This document shows, piece by piece, positions 1 through 5,005 of a stretch of 6,171 bases of DNA. A program made the position numbers and the translations under genes. Location of the stretch: positions 1 through 6,171 of the forward strand of contig DASXRC010000218.1 in the NCBI GenBank assembly GCA_036506795.1, read 5' to 3'. Source of the stretch: DASXRC01 sp036506795. GTDB lineage: Bacteria > Actinomycetota > Actinomycetes > Mycobacteriales > Micromonosporaceae. The notes below the pieces were generated by a model. The model saw only the letters and a list, made by a program, of their open reading frames with translations, ran no database searches and was not told where the DNA came from. Every line of letters starts with the position of its first letter. The stretch's first letter is position 1.

Positions 1-686
1 CGCACGTCTGCGAGGCGACGCGCCAGCACGTGCGCACCGGCGACACGGTCGTCGACATCGGCGCCAACGTCGGCTGCATCGGCCTGCTCGCGGCCCACCT
101 GGTCGGTCCGAGCGGTACCGTCGTCGCGGTCGAGCCGAACCCGGACAATCTGCAGCTCTTGTACGCCGGCATCGTCGCGAACGGCGTCGCGAACCTGCGG
201 GTCCTGCCGTACGCGGCCTCGGACCGCCGGCAGGTCTTCTCCCTGGCTGGCGGGACGTCGAACACCCATCTCGTCGCGGCCCGCCCGGCCGCGGATCAGG
301 CGGCCTACGCCCAGTCGGTCGTGCTCGACGAGGAGCTAGCCGACCTCGCCCGGATCGATTTCGTCAAGATCGACGTTGAGGGCCATGAGCCGCTGGCTCT
401 GCGGGGCTTCGCCGGCCTGCTCCGCAAGCACCGGCCGACGCTGCTAACCGAGTTCAATCCGTACTTCCTGCGGCGCAACCAGGGGATCGAGCCGGTCGAG
501 TACGCCCGACAGCTCCTGGTCGAGTACCCGCGCCTGGAGGTACTCTCCGCGTTCGGCGACGCGGCGTCGTTCGACGATCCCGACGGGCTGATGGACTACT
601 GGACGCGGCGCAGCCGCGAGATCGCCGAAGCGGGGATACTCCCGGCCGGGATGCTCCACTTCGACCTGCTGGCCACGCCGCGCTAA
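1..686 (+). CDS. FkbM family SAM-dependent methyltransferase, 5'-truncated by window edge
   Basis: This class I methyltransferase probably O-methylates a sugar or a glycan/lipid intermediate; the family is common in exopolysaccharide and secondary-metabolite loci. The reading frame is open from the first complete codon at position 3, so the true start is left of the window. The GTG at 30 lies inside conserved sequence and is unlikely to be the start. About 227 residues are visible. The SAM-binding motif I, VVDIGANVG (codons 48-74), is followed by a strand ending in the acidic VEPNP (E codon 132-134), which normally contacts the ribose of SAM. The family hallmark FVKIDVEGHE lies at about 360-389, followed by the strand-helix region PTLLTEFNP. 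The stop is TAA at 684-686. The gene converges on the secreted protein gene 46 bp away. A glycan role is inferred from the family and from the nearby glycosyltransferase; the substrate cannot be read from sequence. Confidence 0.9.
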   Translation, partial: HVCEATRQHVRTGDTVVDIGANVGCIGLLAAHLVGPSGTVVAVEPNPDNLQLLYAGIVANGVANLRVLPYAASDRRQVFSLAGGTSNTHLVAARPAADQAAYAQSVVLDEELADLARIDFVKIDVEGHEPLALRGFAGLLRKHRPTLLTEFNPYFLRRNQGIEPVEYARQLLVEYPRLEVLSAFGDAASFDDPDGLMDYWTRRSREIAEAGILPAGMLHFDLLATPR

Positions 687-711
687 GGACGTCGTCGGCT
701 CGGGCGAGGCG

Positions 712-726
712 CGCGGTCCGGCCGCG
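712..726. terminator. Small GC hairpin between convergent genes, possible bidirectional terminator
   Basis: CGCGG (712-716) and CCGCG (722-726) are perfect inverted repeats around a 5-nt loop, lying in the 46-bp gap where two convergent genes end. Position and symmetry would suit a shared transcription stop. There is no T-tract on either side, and a 5-bp GC stem is easily found by chance at this base composition, so this is only a candidate. Confidence 0.2.
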
Positions 727-732
727 TCTCGT

Positions 733-3444
733 TCAGCTACCGCAGCCGCGCTTGAACCCGGCCGGGAGGAAGAGCCGTGCGTACCCCGGCGGCGGCGCCG
801 GGATGGTTGGACCGGCACCGGTCGATGGCGCGTCCGCACAGGCACGCGCGATCGACATCGACACCGATCTGATCACCATACCCCCACGGACGTCGCTGTC
901 GAGCCAGAAGTCGTTGGCGAACGTCAGCCGGTTGCCGAACGCGGCGTCATCGATCGTGAAGGTCGCGGTCTTGAACAGACCGCTGTTGCTGTCCCCGACG
1001 GTGATGCGGCGCACAGTCGTGACCTCGCGGCCGTTGGCGTCGAGGTACTTGAGGTCGATGCGGCCAACGCCGGCATCCAGGTACTCGATTGTGACCGTCG
1101 CCTGACCGGCGCTGCCCAGGATCAAGCTGTCGTCGACCGAGAAATACATGCCCGTGTTGAGAGCGCGGCGGCCGCCGTGTGAATCGGCAACCGCCATCTG
1201 GTCGGGGATGTCGTCCTGGGTGACGCCCTGGCTGACGTTGGTGGTGCCGAGCGTGACGCTCGCGGTCGAGGCGCTGCTGTAGCCGGCCGTCTTGAAGGCG
1301 CCGGCCTTCTGGGCCGTGATATCGAGGTACTGTCGGCCGTACTCGACCGTTTCGCTGATCGCCGATCCTTCGGGGAAGTAGTTGAACGTGTCGATCAGGA
1401 CCATGTGGTTGCCCTTGGCGATGGCCCGATCCCAGCTCCGGCTGTAGAACGCTCCGTTCTCTCGATCGCGGAACCTGTCCGGCCGACCGGTGATGTCTTT
1501 GAAGCCGGGGCCGACCTCGAAGACCGAGCGCTGGGCGTAGCCCGGGCTGGTCGCGGGGCACGAGTCGCAGTGCGCGGCGCCCCAGGAGAACCAGTCGTCG
1601 ACCGGCAGTCCGGCGGCGTCGTTCGGATCCCACAGACGATCGGCGATGATGTAGGGCTCGACGCCGTGCGTGGCCCTGAAGCGCTCGCGCAGCTTGGCGA
1701 TGAAGCTCGGGTCCTGGCGGCTGACGAAGTTGTCCATCTGGTAATAGAGCGCGATGATCGGGCGACCGTCGATCGTCGCCCACCGGTCGCGCGGCAGGAG
1801 CGAGAAGTAGTCCTCGGCGAGCTTGATGACGAGCCCCTGTGTCGCCGGATCGCTCAGGTCGATCCGCTCGTTGGCGACCCGGAAGAAGATGTCAGGAACC
1901 ACGATGGCCGGGTCCAGCAGCAAGCCGGCCTTCGGGGCGTTGGGGACGCTCGCCGCCGCCTCGGCGAACTTGCGCGTCGCCACGACCGCCTGTGTGTTGG
2001 CGTCGCCGCTGTTGCCGCCGTACCAGAACAGCACGAAGTCGATCCCGGCGTCGCGCATGTCGGTCAGCTCTTTGACGTGGGTCGGGATCGAACGGAAGCT
2101 GTACGACGTGTTCGCGGTGCTGTTCTTGCCGCCGCTGTCGAGGGCGTAGTTGTCCGAGGTCGTCAACCGGGGTGAGAGCGTGCTCTCGGGCCAGAGACCC
2201 GGGCGAAACCCGTCGAAGACGGGCGTGTGGTGCACGCCGACGACGCGCTGCGTTCGGCTGAAGCCGGTCGGGATCGCACCCTGCCGGTTCTCGCCGACGG
2301 TGCGCCCCAGAACGACGTCGCGAACGATTAGACCGCCGGTCGGCGGGATCACGCGGAAGTCGTTTCCGCCGGCGAGGGCGTTGCTGAACCGGCCGTCGGT
2401 GACGTAGAAGGGCGCCCGCCGCCACTTGCCCGTGTTTGTCAGTGCGACCGACCCGGCCGAGCGCGCTTGTCCAGACGCGCTGTCGTAATCGAGGGAGAAG
2501 CTGCCCGACCCGGAGTCGAAGTACTCGACCCCGATCAGGGTGCTCTTGACTGGAACACCCTGTCCGTCGGCGCCGTCCTTGAGGTAATGGTCGTTGACGT
2601 TGAAGTAGGCCCCGGCGCCGGTTAGACGCCGGCCGGCCTGGCCGCCGGCCGACTCGACGGTCGTCGCGTTAGCCGCCTCGTCCTGGTAAAGACCGTGCCC
2701 CTGCTCGTTGGTGGTGCCGAGCTGCGTCCAGACCCAGGCCGGCGCGCCGTAGCCCGAGTAGTTCCCTTCGAATCGGCCGGTTACGTCGATCGGGGTCGAG
2801 AACTTGGTCACGGTGACCCGGTCGATCCGCAGATCGTAGCCCTGGCGCGCCGTCTCGTTGGCGCCGCCGGTGGCGTAGCTGATCCTGAAGTCGGCGTTGC
2901 CCCCGGCAATCCGGTTGCCGAAGTAGACGTTCGAGAGGTTGAAGGTGTAGGTCTTCCACGTGTTGCTGTTCTGCAGGTAGACGATGTTGTTGGACTGGTA
3001 GGCGCCCCGAGTGCCTGTCGGGTCGTTGGTGCCGAAGGCGCCCCAGGTGAAGGACTCCTTGACCGGCGCGGAAATGCCGTCGTAGACGAGGTAGAAGTAG
3101 CTGTAGCCGCGGTCGAAGTACGACACCTCAATCTCGGCATCGGCCGGCGAGCCGTTGAGCATGTAGGCATCGGCGACGTTGAAGTACATGTACCCGTAGG
3201 CGGACAGCGTCGTCGCCGCCGGGTGGTCGGCGCCGCAGGGCACACCACCGCAGTCGGTCGCCGGCTGCCACTGACCGTCGCCGATGTACACCGGCGTCAG
3301 ACCATCCGAGACGCCGGCGAAGGCGCTGGAGGCGGTCCAGGATACGCTGGTGCTGAAGGCCAGACCGGGCGCGACGCTCAGCGCGGCTGCGAGGGCTGCG
3401 ATCAGGCTAAGCGCGACTAGCGGCCGAAACCAATGACTCGACAT
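733..3444 (-). CDS. Secreted GH99/GH71-like (DUF5010-like) putative glycosidase with three repeated beta-rich modules
   Basis: This 903-residue exported protein has a putative carbohydrate-active core. The ATG at 3444 has a GGAG Shine-Dalgarno 6 nt upstream. Residues 1-29 look like a signal peptide: Arg7, a hydrophobic core at 8-29 and a likely cut after GLA. Modules at about 42-214 and 236-382, and a third at 727-868, share three motif blocks, for example MYFNVADAYMLNG / AYFNVNDHYLKDG / MYFSVDDSLILGS and FGNRIAGGN / FSNALAGGN / FGNRLTFAN. They are probably jelly-roll, carbohydrate-binding-like modules. Residues about 400-713 resemble a GH99/GH71-like TIM barrel: VVGVHHTPVFDGF, GIDFVLFWYGG, TIDGRPIIALYY, and TFNYFPEGSAISETVEYGR near the end. 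In related proteins that last motif usually reads close to N-E-W-x-E-G; here Tyr689 replaces the first Glu and Glu692 is kept. A Pro-rich linker (874-887) leads to the tail ARLFLPAGFKRGCGS. The secreted modular architecture is well supported; the family and any activity are inferred from motifs. A non-catalytic glycan-binding protein is possible. Confidence 0.8.
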   Translation of the reverse strand: MSSHWFRPLVALSLIAALAAALSVAPGLAFSTSVSWTASSAFAGVSDGLTPVYIGDGQWQPATDCGGVPCGADHPAATTLSAYGYMYFNVADAYMLNGSPADAEIEVSYFDRGYSYFYLVYDGISAPVKESFTWGAFGTNDPTGTRGAYQSNNIVYLQNSNTWKTYTFNLSNVYFGNRIAGGNADFRISYATGGANETARQGYDLRIDRVTVTKFSTPIDVTGRFEGNYSGYGAPAWVWTQLGTTNEQGHGLYQDEAANATTVESAGGQAGRRLTGAGAYFNVNDHYLKDGADGQGVPVKSTLIGVEYFDSGSGSFSLDYDSASGQARSAGSVALTNTGKWRRAPFYVTDGRFSNALAGGNDFRVIPPTGGLIVRDVVLGRTVGENRQGAIPTGFSRTQRVVGVHHTPVFDGFRPGLWPESTLSPRLTTSDNYALDSGGKNSTANTSYSFRSIPTHVKELTDMRDAGIDFVLFWYGGNSGDANTQAVVATRKFAEAAASVPNAPKAGLLLDPAIVVPDIFFRVANERIDLSDPATQGLVIKLAEDYFSLLPRDRWATIDGRPIIALYYQMDNFVSRQDPSFIAKLRERFRATHGVEPYIIADRLWDPNDAAGLPVDDWFSWGAAHCDSCPATSPGYAQRSVFEVGPGFKDITGRPDRFRDRENGAFYSRSWDRAIAKGNHMVLIDTFNYFPEGSAISETVEYGRQYLDITAQKAGAFKTAGYSSASTASVTLGTTNVSQGVTQDDIPDQMAVADSHGGRRALNTGMYFSVDDSLILGSAGQATVTIEYLDAGVGRIDLKYLDANGREVTTVRRITVGDSNSGLFKTATFTIDDAAFGNRLTFANDFWLDSDVRGGMVIRSVSMSIARACADAPSTGAGPTIPAPPPGYARLFLPAGFKRGCGS

Positions 3445-3450
3445 GACTTG

Positions 3451-3454
3451 CTCC
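3451..3454 (-). promoter_or_regulatory. Ribosome-binding site of the secreted protein gene
   Basis: On the minus strand GGAG lies 6 nt before the ATG at 3444-3442 and supports that start. The signal peptide begins directly at this ATG, which agrees with the choice. Confidence 0.7.
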
Positions 3455-3457
3455 GGA

Positions 3458-3463
3458 ACTATA
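3458..3463 (-). promoter_or_regulatory. Candidate -10 element for the secreted protein gene
   Basis: The minus strand reads TATAGT, one mismatch from the sigma-70 consensus TATAAT, ending 13 nt before the ATG. No convincing TTGACA-like -35 is seen 16-18 bp upstream. A start 6-7 nt downstream of the hexamer would give a leader of only about 6 nt that lacks the Shine-Dalgarno, so either transcription starts elsewhere or the hexamer is fortuitous. In GC-rich surroundings an AT-rich hexamer like this stands out, and a near-identical one faces the divergent gene. Confidence 0.35.
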
Positions 3464-3610
3464 TGAAGACGTGGTCGAGCGACCGAGCGGCGGGAGCCTG
3501 GTCGAGGACGCAGCCTTGAACAGCTTAGTCGGGGCGGCTGGAGCTCAACAATGGGCCGGATGGGGGATCCGCTCTGGTCCCTCCGGGTGATCGGCCTCCT
3601 TAGACGCTTC

Positions 3611-3629
3611 CTAACACCAGGTCTGTTAG
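3611..3629. promoter_or_regulatory. Dyad CTAACA-N7-TGTTAG, candidate operator
   Basis: CTAACA (3611-3616) and TGTTAG (3624-3629) form a perfect 6-bp inverted repeat with a 7-bp spacer. The dyad ends 11 bp before the TATAGT hexamer at 3641 and so covers the place expected for a -35 element. Centre-to-centre half-site spacing is 13 bp. A dimeric repressor binding here would block the glycosyltransferase promoter. The half-sites are A+T-containing in GC-rich DNA, which makes chance less likely but does not exclude it. No regulator gene is in the window. Confidence 0.35.
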
Positions 3630-3640
3630 ATCCCCTCGGC

Positions 3641-3646
3641 TATAGT
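3641..3646 (+). promoter_or_regulatory. Candidate -10 element placed for leaderless transcription of the glycosyltransferase
   Basis: TATAGT ends 8 bp before the GTG at 3655, so RNA would begin at or within a couple of bases of the start codon. The bases between hexamer and GTG contain no Shine-Dalgarno. The reading frame cannot extend further left because TAG at 3643-3645, inside this hexamer, is an in-frame stop. These three facts together suggest a leaderless mRNA, a common arrangement in several high-GC phyla. No clear -35 is visible; the dyad at 3611-3629 occupies that place. Confidence 0.45.
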
Positions 3647-3654
3647 CCGGCTTC

Positions 3655-4794
3655 GTGTCGTCGCCGCGCCCAGAGAGCACCCGGCCGCCGAGCCGGGCGG
3701 GGCTGGTCGAACAGCTGCGCCAGCGCGGCGCGACGGTGAGCCATTTCGTCGGGCACCTGACCTACGGCGACGCGGTCTCGTTCGATGCCTTCAACAAGTG
3801 GCGTTTGCTCCGCGAGCTCGGGATACCGGGCGAGCTGTACGCCAGCGTGCGAGACGACCACTACCGGCGCGTCGCCCGATCACACCAAGCCCATCGGCCG
3901 TCCGCCGACGAGCTGATCGTGTTCCACTACTCGACCTGGTCGCCGGCGGCCGAGTACGTGCAGGGGCTGGCCGACGCGCGCGTGCTGCTCGTCTACCACA
4001 ACATCACGCCGACCCGGTGGTTCGAGGGGGTCCACGCCGGGGCCGAGGAGGACACCCGCCTGGGGCGGGCCAGGCTGCCCGAGTTCGTGCGTCAGACGCC
4101 CTACGCGGTCGCGATGTCGGAGTACAGCCGGGCGGAGCTCGAGGAGGTCGGCTTCGCCGACACGGGCGTCGTGCCGCTGCTGATCGACTTCGCCGAGCTC
4201 GACGAGCACTCGCGCGGGCTCCGTCAGCGGCTGAGCGACGGCTACGTCAACCTCCTGTCGGTCAGCCGCATCGCGCCGAACAAGTGCCACGAGGACACGA
4301 TCAAGCTCTTCTACTGCTACAAGCGGCTGGTCAACCCGCGCGCGCGGCTGGTCCTGGTCGGCGCAACCGTCGGCGGCGCCTACCGGCTCTGGCTTGAGCG
4401 GCTGGTGCGGCGGCTCGGGCTCGACCCGCACGTGCTCTTCCCCGGCCACGTGAGCAATCGGGACCGGGCGGCCTACTTCCGCAGCGCCCACGCTTACGTG
4501 TGCATGAGCGAGCACGAGGGGTTCGCGGCGCCGTTGCTCGAGGCCATGTACTGCCGCGTGCCGGTGCTCGCCTTCGACGCGACCGCGGTGCCGTACACGC
4601 TCGGCGACGCCGGCGTGCTGCTGCGGCGCAAAGATCCCGTGGCCGGGGCCGAGGCCGTGCGGCTGCTGGTCGAAGAGACGCCGCTGCGGCGGCGGATGAT
4701 CGAGAAGGGCCGAGAACGGGTGGCCGAGTTCGCACCCGAGCGCACGCGCGAGCGCTTCGTCGCCGCGGTCGGGCGGGCCCTGGGGGCGGGTTGA
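3655..4794 (+). CDS. Family 4 (GT-B fold) glycosyltransferase
   Basis: This 379-residue enzyme should transfer a sugar from a nucleotide-sugar donor to a glycan or lipid-linked acceptor, with retention of configuration, at the cytoplasmic face of the membrane. The N-terminal acceptor domain starts with VSHFVGHLTYGDAVS (28-42) and continues through FNKWRLLRELG and LLVYHNITP (111-119). The C-terminal donor domain shows VSRIAPNK (203-210, with Arg205 and Lys210 in the usual phosphate-binding positions), LVLVGA (232-237), HVLFPGHVS, and the EX7E motif from Glu288 to Glu296 in EHEGFAAPLLEAM. The length is normal for the family. No membrane segment or signal peptide is seen. GTG 3655 is the first possible start, because TAG at 3643-3645 closes the frame. 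GTG 3736 (Val28), where the conserved part begins, is the alternative; neither has a Shine-Dalgarno. The stop TGA (4792-4794) lies inside the first unit of a heptad repeat. The exact donor sugar and acceptor are unknown. Confidence 0.93.
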   Translation: MSSPRPESTRPPSRAGLVEQLRQRGATVSHFVGHLTYGDAVSFDAFNKWRLLRELGIPGELYASVRDDHYRRVARSHQAHRPSADELIVFHYSTWSPAAEYVQGLADARVLLVYHNITPTRWFEGVHAGAEEDTRLGRARLPEFVRQTPYAVAMSEYSRAELEEVGFADTGVVPLLIDFAELDEHSRGLRQRLSDGYVNLLSVSRIAPNKCHEDTIKLFYCYKRLVNPRARLVLVGATVGGAYRLWLERLVRRLGLDPHVLFPGHVSNRDRAAYFRSAHAYVCMSEHEGFAAPLLEAMYCRVPVLAFDATAVPYTLGDAGVLLRRKDPVAGAEAVRLLVEETPLRRRMIEKGRERVAEFAPERTRERFVAAVGRALGAG

Positions 4795-4893
4795 TGGGTG
4801 ATGGTTGATGGACGGACCGAACGGACGATCGTGGCACGATGCAAGCGATCGGTGGGTGGGCGGGACCATCAACCATCACCCATCAACCATCAA
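4789..4893. repeat. Long inverted repeat made of 7-bp units (heptad hairpin)
   Basis: The left arm (4789-4811) and right arm (4866-4888) are perfect reverse complements over 23 bp, separated by 54 bp. Each arm is built from tandem 7-bp units. On the left the units are TTGATGG, GTGATGG, TTGATGG (4791-4811). On the right they are CCATCAA, CCATCAC, CCATCAA, CCATCAA (4866-4893). The right arm therefore has one extra unit. The intervening DNA holds two CGATCG copies (4826-4831 and 4846-4851) that could pair as an inner stem. The left arm overlaps the last codon and the stop of the glycosyltransferase, and the right arm abuts the IS-like region. It may act as a REP/MITE-like element, a transcript-end hairpin or a recombination site. 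No T-tract follows, so it is not a standard intrinsic terminator. Confidence 0.85.
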
Positions 4894-4993
4894 CTGGGGC
4901 GGGGCGTGGGAGTGCTTTCAGGGGTAGGTTTCTTGGGGGAGGTGGCAAGACCGTAACACGGCGCGCCATGCTGGGGTGTTCGACGCCTTCAGC

Positions 4994-4998
4994 AGGAG
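4994..4998 (+). promoter_or_regulatory. Ribosome-binding site of the transposase
   Basis: AGGAG ends 7 nt before the ATG at 5006, which is optimal spacing, and it decides this start. Confidence 0.7.
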
Positions 4999-5005
4999 CG
5001 GTGCT

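Noticed and set aside
1405..2175. 256-codon open frame on the plus strand opposite the barrel domain
   Set aside because: Low-complexity Arg/Val/Asp/Gly-rich product, no ribosome-binding site or recognisable domain; antisense shadow.
2695..3420. 241-codon open frame on the plus strand opposite the secreted protein gene
   Set aside because: Its translation is a Val/Gly/Arg/Ala-rich composition with no family motifs, exactly antisense to a gene with signal peptide, Shine-Dalgarno and repeated domains. Long antisense frames are expected at this GC content.
3880..4872. 330-codon open frame on the minus strand opposite the glycosyltransferase
   Set aside because: The opposite strand encodes clear GT4 motifs with the EX7E pair. 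This frame gives His/Pro/Arg/Val-rich noise, and its first codons run through the heptad repeat.
4789..4888. Heptad hairpin as an intrinsic terminator or tRNA-like RNA
   Set aside because: The stem is long enough, but the loop is 54 nt and no T-tract follows. There is no cloverleaf or anticodon-arm geometry.
4866..4893. Heptad array as a CRISPR array
   Set aside because: Units are 7 bp and directly adjacent with no spacers, and no cas gene is present.
4960..4967. GGCGCGCC palindrome upstream of the transposase as an operator
   Set aside because: An 8-bp all-GC palindrome is expected by chance at this base composition and has no second copy nearby.
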